Source: Variovorax paradoxus | GTDB taxonomy: Bacteria; Pseudomonadota; Gammaproteobacteria; Burkholderiales; Burkholderiaceae_C | DNA: 64,000 bases | Assembly: GCF_018614955.1 (NCBI RefSeq) | Contig: NZ_JAGGNV010000018.1 | Location: 95,113-159,112 of the forward strand | Reading direction: 5' to 3' | Part shown: positions 40,263 to 48,381 of the stretch, piece after piece | Numbering within the stretch: the first letter of the stretch is position 1 | Layout: every line of letters starts with the position of its first letter | The notes under the pieces: model-generated | Seen by the model: only the letters and a program-made list of their open reading frames with translations | What the model was told of the DNA's origin: nothing | Databases searched by the model: none | Made by a program: the position numbers and the translations under genes

Positions 40263-40961
40263 ATGGCCGAAATCATTGAAATCTCTCGCCTCGCGCTGCA
40301 CGACCAGGTGGCGTCGCGCTTGCGCACCATGCTGGTCGAAGGCCAGATCGCACCCGGCGCCAAGCTCAACGAGCGCGAGCTCAGCGCGCAGCTGCGCGTC
40401 TCGCGCACGCCGCTGCGCGAGGCCATCAAGCTGCTGGCAGCCGAGGGCCTGGTGGACCTGCTGCCGAACCGCGGCGCGGTGGCCGTCAAGCTCACCGAGA
40501 CGGACGTGATCAACACCTTCGAGCTGCTCGCCGCGCTCGAAGGCATGTCGGGCGAACTCGCGGCCCAGCGCATCACCGACGCGGAGCTCGCCGAGCTGCG
40601 CGCGCTGCACTACGAAATGATGGCCTGCTTCGCGCGCCGCGACCTCTCGGGCTACTACCGCATCAACGCACGCATCCACACCGCGATCAACGACGCGGCC
40701 AGGAACCCCGTGCTCGCGAGCACCTACCGTTCGATCAACGCCCGCGTGCAGTCGCTGCGCTTTCGCACCAACCAGAACGAGGCCAAGTGGAAGAACGCGG
40801 TGGCCGAGCACGAACGCATGGTCGAGGCCCTGGCTGCGCACGATGCGGCCGCGATGCGCACGGTGCTGATCGAGCACCTCAACCGCAAGCGCGACACCGT
40901 GCTGGAGCTGCTGCGCGCCGGCGAGATCTATCCCACACAGGCCACGGCGGCCAAGAGCTGA
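40263..40961 (+). CDS. GntR-family (FadR/FCD-type) transcriptional regulator
   Basis: The product has 232 residues. The N-terminal winged helix reads 'ALHDQVASRLRTMLVEGQIA', then 'LNERELSAQLRVSRTPLREA', the GntR recognition segment. The C-terminal FCD domain has the metal-ligand His residues in its helices ('NARIHTAINDAARN', 'AEHERMVEALAAHD'). The frame is open upstream to 40134, but ATG 40263 (MAEIIEISRLALH) is the natural start. It likely represses both the aminotransferase operon and the downstream dehydrogenase in the absence of an acid ligand. Confidence 0.9.
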   Translation: MAEIIEISRLALHDQVASRLRTMLVEGQIAPGAKLNERELSAQLRVSRTPLREAIKLLAAEGLVDLLPNRGAVAVKLTETDVINTFELLAALEGMSGELAAQRITDAELAELRALHYEMMACFARRDLSGYYRINARIHTAINDAARNPVLASTYRSINARVQSLRFRTNQNEAKWKNAVAEHERMVEALAAHDAAAMRTVLIEHLNRKRDTVLELLRAGEIYPTQATAAKS

Positions 40962-40975
40962 ATCGACGAGTACCC

Positions 40976-43900
40976 ATGCGCATCGAGCCCGCGAGCCATT
41001 TCCAGCCAGCCGGTACCGTCCTGCCGCCCAACGAAACCTGCGAGGCGCTGGCACGGCGCCTCGCCGCCGAGACCGAGGGCGAGGTGCTGTTCGACGCCGC
41101 CTCGCGCGGCCGCTATGCGACCGACGCCTCGATCTACCAGATCATGCCGGCCGGCGTGCTGGTGCCGAAGACCGAGCGCGACATCGCGACCGCCATCGAT
41201 ATCGCACGCGATCTCAAGGTGCCGGTGCTCGCGCGCGGCGGCGGCACCAGCCAATGCGGCCAGACCACCGGCGCCGCGCTCGTCATCGACAACAGCAAGC
41301 ACTTCCGCCGCGTGCTCGATCTCGATGTCGAGGCGCGCCGCGCCACGGTGGAGCCGGGCATCGTGCTCGACCATCTCAATGCGCAGCTCAAGCCGCACGG
41401 GTTGTGGTTTCCGGTCGACGTGTCGACCAGCGCACAGGCCACGCTGGGCGGCATGGCCGGCAACAACTCCTGCGGCTCGCGCTCTATCGCCTACGGCAAC
41501 ATGGTCCACAACGTGGCGAGCGCGAGTGCCTGGCTGTCCGACGGCGAGCTGGTCGACTTCGGCCCGGTCTCGGAGCTCGGCGCGCGCGCGAGCGACATCG
41601 CGCTGCATGTGCGCCAGCTCGCGAAGCAGCACCGCAGCGAGATCGCCGAGCGCTGGCCCAAGGTGATGCGGCGCGTCGCCGGCTACAACCTCGACATCTT
41701 CGACAACCAGAGCGAGAAGCCCTACACCGCCGACGGCAGCGTCAACCTCGCGCACCTGCTGATCGGCGCCGAGGGCACGCTTGCCTACACGCGCAGCCTG
41801 ACGCTCAAGCTCTCGGAGCTGCCGCGCGCCAAGGTGCTCGGCATCGTCAACTTCCCGAGCTTTCATGCCGCCATGGACGCGGCGCAGCACATCGTGAAGC
41901 TGGGGCCGACCGCGGTCGAGCTGGTCGACCGCACGATGATCGAGCTGAGCCTCGCCAACCCTGCGTTCAAGTCCACCGTCGAGACCGCGCTGATCGGCCG
42001 GCCCGCCGCCATCCTGCTGGTCGAGTTCTCGGGCAGCGAGAAGGCCTGGCTGCTGCCCAAGCTGAAGGACCTGGCCGACCTGATGGGCGACCTCGGCCTG
42101 CGCGGCAGCGTCGTGCAGATCTCCGACGACACGGCGCAGAAGAACCTGTGGGAAGTGCGCAAGGCCGGCCTCAACATCATGATGAGCCTCAAGGGCGACG
42201 GCAAGCCCGTGAGCTTCATCGAGGACTGCGCGGTGCCGCTCGAGCACCTGGCCGAATACACCGACGGCCTGACCGCCGTGTTTGCGAAGCACGGCACGCG
42301 CGGCACCTGGTATGCGCATGCCTCGGTGGGCACGCTGCACGTGCGCCCGATCCTCGACATGCGCACCGACGGCGCCGCGAAGATGCGCGCCATCGCTGAG
42401 GAGGCGAGCGAGCTGGTGCGCAAGTACAAGGGCGCCTTCAGCGGCGAGCATGGCGACGGCCTGTGCCGCGGCGAATGGATCGAATGGCAGTTCGGCCCCG
42501 CGATCAACCAGGCCTTCCGCGCCATCAAGAACAAGCTGGACCCGATCAATCTTTTCAACCCCGGCAAGATCATCGATCCGCCGAAGATGGACGACGGCGC
42601 CCTGTTCCGCTTCGCACCGCCGTCGGCGCCGCGGCCCTACAAGCGCATCCCGCTCGTGCCCGTGCTCGACTGGTCGGCCTGGAACGTGCAGGCCGACCCG
42701 GTGACCGAGGAGACCACCGCGCCCGGCACTGGCGGCGACGTCACCGGCGGCTTCGCCAAGGCCGTCGAGATGTGCAACAACAACGGCCACTGCCGCAAGT
42801 TCGACGCCGGCACCATGTGCCCGAGCTACCGCGTGACGCGCGACGAGCAGCACCTCACGCGCGGCCGCGCCAACACGCTGCGGCTCGCGGTCTCCGGGCA
42901 ACTCGGCCCCGAGGCCTTCACCAGCGAGGCCATGTACGAGACTATGGACCTGTGCGTCGGCTGCAAAGGCTGCAAGCGCGACTGCCCGACCGGGGTCGAC
43001 ATGGCGAAGATGAAGATCGAGTTCCTCGCCCACTACAAGAAGAAGCACGGCCACACGCTCAAGGACCGGCTGATCGCCAGCCTCCCCGACTACGCGCAGG
43101 CCGCAAGCCGCTTCCCCTGGCTCATGAACCTGCGCAACAGCGTGCCCGGCGCGGCCTGGCTCGGCGAGCGGCTGCTGGGCCTTTCGGCCAAGCGCTCATT
43201 GCCCGAATGGCGCAGCGACACCTTCTGGCGCGCCGCTGACATGTCCATGTTCGTGAACCGCGACATGGCCATTGCCGCCGCCTGCGTGGGACGCAAGGTC
43301 GCGGTGCTGTTCGTCGACACCTTCAACGGCACCTTCGAAAGCGAGAACGCCTTCGCCGCGGCGCGCGTGCTCAAGGCCGCGGGCTACCTGCTGCACACGG
43401 TCGAGAAGGACGGCGGCCATCACTGCTGCGGCCGCACCTATCTTGCAAGCGGTATGGTGGACGAGGCCAAGGCCCGCGCCGGCGCGCTCGTCGATGCGCT
43501 GCTGCCGCTGGCCGAGGCCGGCGTTGCCATCGTCGGGCTCGAGCCTTCCTGCCTGCTGACGCTGCGCGACGAAACGCTGGTGATGGGCCTGGGCGCGAAG
43601 GCCGAAACGGTCGCGAAGGAAGCGCTGCTGTTCGAGGAGTTCATCGCGCGCGAAGCCAAGGCCGGCCGCTTCAAGCTGGCGCTCAAGCCTGCCGGCAAGC
43701 CGATCCTGCTGCACGGCCACTGCCACCAGAAGGCCTTCGGCGCCGTGAGCCCGATCCTCGATGTGCTGCGGCTCATTCCCGATGCGAGGCCGGAGCTGAT
43801 CGAGAGCTCCTGCTGCGGCATGGCCGGCAGCTTCGGCTACGAGGCCTTGCACTACGAAGTGTCGATGCAGATGGCCGAGGCCAGCCTGCTGCCCGCGGTG

Positions 43901-44020
43901 CGCAAGAACCCCGACGCCATCATCGTCGCCGACGGCACCAGCTGCCGCCACCAGATCGCCGACGGCGCGCAGCGTGAAGCGCTGCACGTGGCGCGGCTGC
44001 TCGATACGCTCCGGGCCTGA
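40976..44020 (+). CDS. FAD-binding and Fe-S 2-hydroxyacid dehydrogenase (YdiJ-like)
   Basis: The product has 1014 residues. The N-terminal FAD domain is GlcD-like ('VPVLARGGGTSQCGQTTGAA', 'GGMAGNNSCGSRSIAYGNMV'). The FAD-oxidase C domain follows ('KHGTRGTWYAHASVGTLHVR', 'GEHGDGLCRGEW'). Then come a ferredoxin-like cluster motif ('CVGCKGCKRDCPTGVDM') and two cysteine-rich CCG repeats ('GGHHCCGRTYLASG' and 'ESSCCGMAGSFGYE'). Such fusions oxidise D-2-hydroxy acids (D-lactate, D-2-hydroxyglutarate) and feed electrons to quinones. It follows the GntR gene by 14 bases and may supply the keto acid used by the other genes of this locus. Confidence 0.9.
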   Translation: MRIEPASHFQPAGTVLPPNETCEALARRLAAETEGEVLFDAASRGRYATDASIYQIMPAGVLVPKTERDIATAIDIARDLKVPVLARGGGTSQCGQTTGAALVIDNSKHFRRVLDLDVEARRATVEPGIVLDHLNAQLKPHGLWFPVDVSTSAQATLGGMAGNNSCGSRSIAYGNMVHNVASASAWLSDGELVDFGPVSELGARASDIALHVRQLAKQHRSEIAERWPKVMRRVAGYNLDIFDNQSEKPYTADGSVNLAHLLIGAEGTLAYTRSLTLKLSELPRAKVLGIVNFPSFHAAMDAAQHIVKLGPTAVELVDRTMIELSLANPAFKSTVETALIGRPAAILLVEFSGSEKAWLLPKLKDLADLMGDLGLRGSVVQISDDTAQKNLWEVRKAGLNIMMSLKGDGKPVSFIEDCAVPLEHLAEYTDGLTAVFAKHGTRGTWYAHASVGTLHVRPILDMRTDGAAKMRAIAEEASELVRKYKGAFSGEHGDGLCRGEWIEWQFGPAINQAFRAIKNKLDPINLFNPGKIIDPPKMDDGALFRFAPPSAPRPYKRIPLVPVLDWSAWNVQADPVTEETTAPGTGGDVTGGFAKAVEMCNNNGHCRKFDAGTMCPSYRVTRDEQHLTRGRANTLRLAVSGQLGPEAFTSEAMYETMDLCVGCKGCKRDCPTGVDMAKMKIEFLAHYKKKHGHTLKDRLIASLPDYAQAASRFPWLMNLRNSVPGAAWLGERLLGLSAKRSLPEWRSDTFWRAADMSMFVNRDMAIAAACVGRKVAVLFVDTFNGTFESENAFAAARVLKAAGYLLHTVEKDGGHHCCGRTYLASGMVDEAKARAGALVDALLPLAEAGVAIVGLEPSCLLTLRDETLVMGLGAKAETVAKEALLFEEFIAREAKAGRFKLALKPAGKPILLHGHCHQKAFGAVSPILDVLRLIPDARPELIESSCCGMAGSFGYEALHYEVSMQMAEASLLPAVRKNPDAIIVADGTSCRHQIADGAQREALHVARLLDTLRA

Positions 44021-44044
44021 GCCGCCGCCCGGACGCGGGGCCTT

Positions 44045-44470
44045 CTAGGGCCTGGTGCCGACGCCGCGCAGGCCGCTCGCGAGCCGCACCGCCTCAGCCA
44101 GTTCCTCGAGGTCGTCCGCATGCGCGGTCGCGAGCTTGGCCAGCGTCCTGCGCCCCCTGGGCAGCAGATGCACTTCGACCTGGCGCCGGTCCACGGTGCT
44201 CGGCTTGCGCCGCACCAGCCCGGCCTCCTCGCAGCGCGAGACCAGCGCCACCACGCCATGCGGCTGCGCCTGCAGCCGCTCCGCGATCTCGCTCACCGTG
44301 GCCCATTCGCGGCCCGGGAATCCTTGCGTATGAAGCATCAACTGGTACTGCAGCACGGTGATGCCGGCATCGCGTGCCGCGTCCTCGCTGAAACGCAGAA
44401 AGCTGCGCAGCCTGAACCTGAACTCGGAAAGCGCTTCCAGGCGCTGCTTGGTGACCTGCTCCTCTTCCAT
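44045..44470 (-). CDS. MarR-family transcriptional regulator
   Basis: The product has 141 residues. The winged helix is recognised from 'LQYQLMLHTQGFPGREWATV', 'EIAERLQAQPHGVVALVSRC' and the wing 'GLVRRKPSTVDRRQVEVHL'. ATG 44470 is chosen because the first predicted helix starts at MEEEQVTKQRLEAL. The 3' end lies 24 bases from the end of the dehydrogenase gene (convergent). It is divergent from the truncated tctA fragment; its target is not evident. Confidence 0.87.
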   Translation of the reverse strand: MEEEQVTKQRLEALSEFRFRLRSFLRFSEDAARDAGITVLQYQLMLHTQGFPGREWATVSEIAERLQAQPHGVVALVSRCEEAGLVRRKPSTVDRRQVEVHLLPRGRRTLAKLATAHADDLEELAEAVRLASGLRGVGTRP

Positions 44471-44486
44471 GCGTGCAATGTAGCAA

Positions 44487-44768
44487 GCCGCCTTCGACGT
44501 CTGGATGGTCGCGGTCTTCGGGGTCATCGGCTATGCCTTCATCAAGCTCGGCTGCGAGCCTGCGCCGCTGCTGCTGGGGCTGATCCTCGGGCCGATGATG
44601 GAAGAGAACCTGCCGCGCGCGCTCCTGCTCTCGCGCGGCACCTGGAGCGTATTCGTCACGCGCCCGATCTCGGCCGGCCTGCTCATCGCGTGCGCGCTGC
44701 TGCTGGTGATCGTGCTCATGCCGGCCGTGCGATCGAAACGCGCGGAGGCCTTCGTCGAGGAGGGCTGA
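44487..44768 (+). pseudogene. Truncated tctA: C-terminal end of a tripartite tricarboxylate transporter permease
   Basis: About 94 codons in frame, opening right after a TAG, match the last part of TctA-type permeases: 'FDVWMVAVFGVIGYAFIKLG', then 'EPAPLLLGLILGPMMEENL' and 'SRGTWSVFVTRPISAGLL'. Full TctA has about 500 residues, so more than 80% is missing. The part left has two or three membrane helices and ends in a normal-looking C-terminus. It could still be translated from ATG 44505, but no function is expected. It shows that a TTT transporter was once encoded here. Confidence 0.75.
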
Positions 44769-44840
44769 GCGCCCGCGTCAGCGTGCGTTCTGCAACGCAG
44801 GCGCTGAAACCTGCGGGCACATGCCCATCGAACCGACGGC

Positions 44841-45254
44841 CTAACGGACGGTCGACATCACCGTGGCACGGCACCTGGGTTGTTCACGCGGCGCCAGCAG
44901 GACGCAGTTGTCCAGCGCGCGTTGCTGCATGTCGCTCAGCCTTGGCCGTTCCACGTGGCGTGGACCTTGTCGATAGTCCGGCTCGTAATAGACCGGCGGT
45001 GGCGGACCGTAGTACCTCGGCGCCGGACGGTAGTAAGCGGGCGGCGGCGGGGGCTCGTAGTAAACGGGGGGCGCTGGTTGATAGTAGCCAGGCGGCGGAC
45101 CCCGGTAGACGGGCGCCGGCTCGTAATAAGTCGGGGCATCGATCCCGATGGACCAGCTCACCTCGGCATGGGCCGCAGCGGCAGCCGAGAGGGCGGCGGC
45201 CACCACGGCAGCTGAAAAGGCGCCTTTGACAAATGCAGAGCGATTGAAGCTCAC
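44841..45254 (-). CDS. Exported Pro/Tyr-rich hypothetical protein
   Basis: The product has 137 residues from GTG 45254, which has GGAG eight bases upstream. A signal peptide (core 'AFSAAVVAAALSAAAAAHA') is followed by a segment of six or so PxYY/PPPxYY repeats (about 45-95). A C-terminal part has two Cys ('DNCVLLAPREQPRCR') that could pair. The middle resembles the PY-rich cell-envelope proteins of Burkholderiales. The function is unknown; an envelope or matrix role is a guess. Confidence 0.72.
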   Translation of the reverse strand: MSFNRSAFVKGAFSAAVVAAALSAAAAAHAEVSWSIGIDAPTYYEPAPVYRGPPPGYYQPAPPVYYEPPPPPAYYRPAPRYYGPPPPVYYEPDYRQGPRHVERPRLSDMQQRALDNCVLLAPREQPRCRATVMSTVR

Positions 45255-45400
45255 GGGATTCTCCGAAAGAAGGGCGAAAGTGCCTGCGGCAGTCCCAAAC
45301 GCTCCATCCGCAGGCCTCGTGGACACGATGATGCTCCTGCAGCCGATGTTCGAGCGGCGTCAGCGCGCATCCTGAAAGGACGTCATCGAAGCGTGTGGGC

Positions 45401-46318
45401 TCACTGGGTAACCTCCACGCTGCGCGCTTCGGTATTCGCCTTGGGAACGGCCCGGCGGCTCATCGCCCACTGCACCGCGAGGATGCTGACCAGCACCGCG
45501 ACCAGCCCGAACAACGACAGGCCGCGCACCGCCTGGCCCAGCAAGGCCCAGCCGAGGATCACCGCGGTCAAGGGGCTCAGCAGGCCGAGCGAGGACACCG
45601 CCACCGGCGACAGCCGCGCGATGCCGCGGAACCACAGCGCATAGGCCACGAGCGCGCCGACGATCGAGAGATAGGCATAGGCCGCGACTTGCGTGCCAGT
45701 CAGTTGTGGCAGCGGCGGATCGATGGCCCAGGCCATGGGCAAGAGGATCAGCCCGCCCAGCAGCAGTTGCCAGCCGGTGAGCGCCAGCACCGGCATCGCG
45801 AGCTGCCAGCGGCGCGTCAGGTAGGTGCCGGCCGCCATGCAGGCGGCGCCGGCCAGGGCCGCGGCGATGCCGACCGGATCCCACACCGTGCCGGGCGACA
45901 GCAGCAGGGCCGCCATGCCGGCGATGCCCAGGAGCGCGGCACCGACCGCCAGCCGCGGCGGCCGGCGCTGATCGAGCGCCCAGGCGAGGCCCATCACCAG
46001 GAGCGGCTGGATTGCGCCCACCACCGCGGCCAGTCCGCCGGGCAGCCGGTAGGCCGCGACGAAGAGCAGCGCCTGGAAGAAGCCGATGTTGAGTGCGGAC
46101 AGCACGATCAGTCGGCCCCACTCGCCGCGCGCCGGCAGGCGGCGGCAGTACAGCGCCAGCAGCAGCCCGGCCGGCAGCGCGCGCAGCAGGGCCGCGGTGA
46201 AGGGCCGGTCGGGCGGCAGCAGCTCGGTGGCGACGATGTAGGTCGAGCCCCAGATCGCCGGGGCCAGGCCGGTCAGGAGGACGTCGGTCCAGGCGATGGA
46301 GCCTTGTGCGATGCGCAT
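45401..46318 (-). CDS. EamA/DMT-family transporter
   Basis: The product has 305 residues with ten predicted membrane helices in two EamA repeats ('APAIWGSTYIVATELLPPDR', later 'YLSIVGALVAYALWFRGIAR', 'GLLSPLTAVILGWALLGQAV'). It is a likely exporter of a metabolite or drug, as for YdcZ/RhaT-like relatives. It is divergent from a MarR regulator with two operator-like palindromes in the 75-base spacer, so it is probably its main target. Confidence 0.88.
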   Translation of the reverse strand: MRIAQGSIAWTDVLLTGLAPAIWGSTYIVATELLPPDRPFTAALLRALPAGLLLALYCRRLPARGEWGRLIVLSALNIGFFQALLFVAAYRLPGGLAAVVGAIQPLLVMGLAWALDQRRPPRLAVGAALLGIAGMAALLLSPGTVWDPVGIAAALAGAACMAAGTYLTRRWQLAMPVLALTGWQLLLGGLILLPMAWAIDPPLPQLTGTQVAAYAYLSIVGALVAYALWFRGIARLSPVAVSSLGLLSPLTAVILGWALLGQAVRGLSLFGLVAVLVSILAVQWAMSRRAVPKANTEARSVEVTQ

Positions 46319-46326
46319 CGAATTTG

Positions 46327-46340
46327 TCTTCAGTTCAAGA
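46327..46340. promoter_or_regulatory. MarR operator candidate 1
   Basis: TCTTCAGTTCAAGA is an imperfect 14-bp palindrome (one mismatch per arm) nine bases from the transporter start. It matches the perfect site at 46362. Confidence 0.55.
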
Positions 46341-46361
46341 TAAATGGAGCCTAGCAGATAA

Positions 46362-46375
46362 TCTTGACTTCAAGA
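46362..46375. promoter_or_regulatory. MarR operator candidate 2
   Basis: TCTTGACTTCAAGA is a perfect 6-bp-arm palindrome 17 bases before the marR start. The two sites are 35 bases apart, just over three helical turns, and their flanks (ATTTGTC... and ...GACAAAT) form a larger dyad. Confidence 0.6.
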
Positions 46376-46392
46376 CAAATGGGGCTTTACCG

Positions 46393-46905
46393 ATGGGTGC
46401 GAAGAAGCGGCCGGCGGACGCGGTGGACGCGATCCTCGATCAGTGGCGCCGCGAGCGGCCGGACCTGGACGTGGGCGCGATGGGCACCATCGGCCGCATC
46501 AAGCGTTGCGCGGCATTGCTGCAGCGCGAGCTCGACCGCTGCTTCTCGGACTTCGGCATGACGCGCTGGGAGTTCGACGTGCTGGCCACGCTGCGGCGCT
46601 CCGGCGCGCCCTACTGCCTGGCGCCGACCGCCCTCTTCTCGTCGCTCATGATCAGCTCGGGCACGATGACGCATCGGCTCAAAGGGCTCGAATCCCGCAG
46701 CCTCGTGAAGCGCCTGGCCAGCCGCGAGGACGCGCGCAGCACGCTGGTGCAGCTCACGCCCGCCGGGCTGAAGCTGATCGATCGCGCCGTGGAGGCGCAC
46801 GTGGACAACGAGCAGCGCCTGCTCGCGTCGATCAAGTCGGCCGACCTGGCGGCGCTCGATGCGCGCCTGGCGCAGCTGCTGGCCGTCCTGGAACCGCGGG
46901 AGTGA
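46393..46905 (+). CDS. MarR-family transcriptional regulator
   Basis: The product has 170 residues. A winged-helix core is preceded by a long N-terminal helix ('DAVDAILDQWRRERPDLDVG'). The recognition part is 'SLMISSGTMTHRLKGLESRS', and the wing 'VKRLASREDARSTLVQLTPA' has the family DxRs motif. ATG 46393 starts a natural N-terminus; earlier in-frame starts overlap the operators. It is divergent from the EamA exporter and followed after three bases by the NUDIX gene. Confidence 0.88.
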   Translation: MGAKKRPADAVDAILDQWRRERPDLDVGAMGTIGRIKRCAALLQRELDRCFSDFGMTRWEFDVLATLRRSGAPYCLAPTALFSSLMISSGTMTHRLKGLESRSLVKRLASREDARSTLVQLTPAGLKLIDRAVEAHVDNEQRLLASIKSADLAALDARLAQLLAVLEPRE

Positions 46906-46908
46906 TCG

Positions 46909-47571
46909 ATGCTGCTCGATGACACGCTGCGTGCCCTCATCACCGCCAGGCTTCGCGGCTTCGAGCGGCAGGCACTGAGCGCCTTGCCCGGCTCCCGGCG
47001 TGCGGCCGTGGCCCTGGCGATCGTCGAGGAAGGCTCTGGCGCAGCGCTGCCAGGGATTCGCGCACCTGCAACGTGGAGCCGGGACGCCGCCGTGCTCCTG
47101 ACCCGGCGCCCGTCCCACATGCGCAACCACCCGGGGCAATGGGCGCTTCCGGGCGGCAGCATCGACGGCGCCGAGTCGCCGGAAGAGGCCGCGCTGCGCG
47201 AACTGCATGAGGAAGTCGGCCTTGAGCTCGACGAGCGCGCGATCCTCGGCCGGCTCGACGACTTCGTCACCCGCTCCGGCTTCGCGATCACGCCGGTCGT
47301 CGTCTGGGCAGGCGCCGCACGCGCGCTGGTGCCGAGCGAAGCCGAGGTCGCCAGCATCCATCGCATTCCGGTCGCCGAGTTCATGCGCGCGGATGCGCCG
47401 CTGCTCGATCCCATCGAGGACAGCGTGCACCCGGTGCTGCGCATGCCGGTCGGAGACACCTGGATCGCGGCGCCGACGGCGGCCTTCCTCTACCAGTTCC
47501 GCGAGCTGTGCATCGCCGGGCGCACCACGCGCGTCGCGCATTTCGAGCAGCCGCTGTTTGCGCGCAAGTAG
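46909..47571 (+). CDS. NUDIX hydrolase, CoA-pyrophosphatase-like (NudL)
   Basis: The product has 220 residues. The NUDIX box is complete ('GGSIDGAESPEEAALRELHE' continuing EVGLEL). The preceding 'LLTRRPSHMRNHPGQWALPG' contains the CoA-pyrophosphatase (UPF0035) signature seen in NudL and PCD1. It is predicted to hydrolyse CoA or its oxidised derivatives to phosphopantetheine and 3',5'-ADP. The gene follows marR at once and is in line with two small genes downstream. Confidence 0.88.
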   Translation: MLLDDTLRALITARLRGFERQALSALPGSRRAAVALAIVEEGSGAALPGIRAPATWSRDAAVLLTRRPSHMRNHPGQWALPGGSIDGAESPEEAALRELHEEVGLELDERAILGRLDDFVTRSGFAITPVVVWAGAARALVPSEAEVASIHRIPVAEFMRADAPLLDPIEDSVHPVLRMPVGDTWIAAPTAAFLYQFRELCIAGRTTRVAHFEQPLFARK

Positions 47572-47583
47572 AAGGATCGCCCA

Positions 47584-47811
47584 GTGGACCTGCCTCTCGT
47601 CGCCGATGCCGACTCCGCCCGCGCAGCCCTGCAACGGGTCGCCGAGCGCCTTGGCACCGAGGGCGTCGAGGGCTTTCGCGCACCGCCGCCGGAGCCCGAC
47701 ACCTGCTGCGGCCGCGGCTGCAACGGCTGCGTGTGGGAGGGCTACTTCGCGGCCGTGGGCTGGTGGTGCGAGGACGCGCTGGCCTTGCTGTCGGCCGAGC
47801 CAGGACCATGA
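47584..47811 (+). CDS. Oxidoreductase-like small Cys protein
   Basis: The product has 75 residues, starting GTG 47584. The conserved 'PDTCCGRGCNGCVWEGYF' is the Oxidored-like (PF09791) signature, whose Cys cluster is expected to bind a metal or act in redox chemistry. Function in bacteria is unknown. Its stop overlaps the ATG of the next gene by four bases. Confidence 0.8.
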   Translation: MDLPLVADADSARAALQRVAERLGTEGVEGFRAPPPEPDTCCGRGCNGCVWEGYFAAVGWWCEDALALLSAEPGP

Positions 47812-48086
47812 ACCCCGTCATCGCCCGATCGATCCTGGAGAAGCGAAGACTGCGTTTCTCCTACCACGGCCGAACGCGTCTGGTCGAGCCCCAGTGCTAC
47901 GGCATCGGCGCCAAGGGGACGGAACTGCTTCGCGCGCACCAGATCGAGGGCGGCGCCCAGCGCGAGCCCTTGTTCGACGTGGCGAAGATGCAAGACCTCG
48001 TGCTGCTCGACGAGGTCTTCACAAGAGCCGGGCCCAACTACATGAGGAACGATTCGGCGATGAAGCTGATCTTCTGCCAGTTGTAG
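47808..48086 (+). CDS. Small WYL-like domain protein
   Basis: The product has 92 residues. 'LEKRRLRFSYHGRTRLVEPQ' and 'GAKGTELLRAHQIEGG' resemble the strand pairs of the ligand-sensing WYL domain, here without a DNA-binding part. It is coupled to the preceding Cys protein by an ATGA overlap. It may sense a small molecule or nucleic acid; this is inference from the fold only. Confidence 0.7.
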   Translation: MNPVIARSILEKRRLRFSYHGRTRLVEPQCYGIGAKGTELLRAHQIEGGAQREPLFDVAKMQDLVLLDEVFTRAGPNYMRNDSAMKLIFCQL

Positions 48087-48111
48087 GGCCTGTTGAACAA
48101 GGAGCCGACCC

Positions 48112-48243
48112 ATGCCCAAGAAAAGCGTGCGCGGAGGGGCAATCCAGCCCGAGGGCAGCATCGACGAAAACGGTGACGACACCGGCGTCCTCCGTGCCGT
48201 TGTGGTGCGTTCACAGCCTCCGCAGGGACGGCGCACTGCATAA
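48112..48243 (+). CDS. Small hydrophilic hypothetical protein (43 aa)
   Basis: The ATG at 48112 has a strong ribosome-binding site (AAGGAG, eight bases away) and opens a 43-codon frame, MPKKSVRGGAIQPEGSIDEN continuing with acidic then Arg-rich residues. The good initiation region and the 25-base gap after the WYL-like gene suggest a real gene. I recognise no family. Confidence 0.5.
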   Translation: MPKKSVRGGAIQPEGSIDENGDDTGVLRAVVVRSQPPQGRRTA

Positions 48244-48381
48244 AACTTGCCGCGGCGCCCGACCCAAGGCACAGTCCGCGGTAGCGAGACGCTCCTTTGC
48301 CGCTCGGCAGTATTGGATGAATGCACAGTCAATGGGGGCGCAGCACTATCGCGACTTTGGCGGTCTTCGAAGGGGGATGCT

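Noticed and set aside
44021..44044. GGCC-containing dyad between the dehydrogenase and MarR genes
   Set aside because: The symmetric part is short and lacks a T tract, so I do not call a terminator.
45148..45375. Plus-strand 75-codon frame opposite the Pro/Tyr-rich gene and its spacer
   Set aside because: It has no initiation signal and is mainly antisense to a signal peptide.
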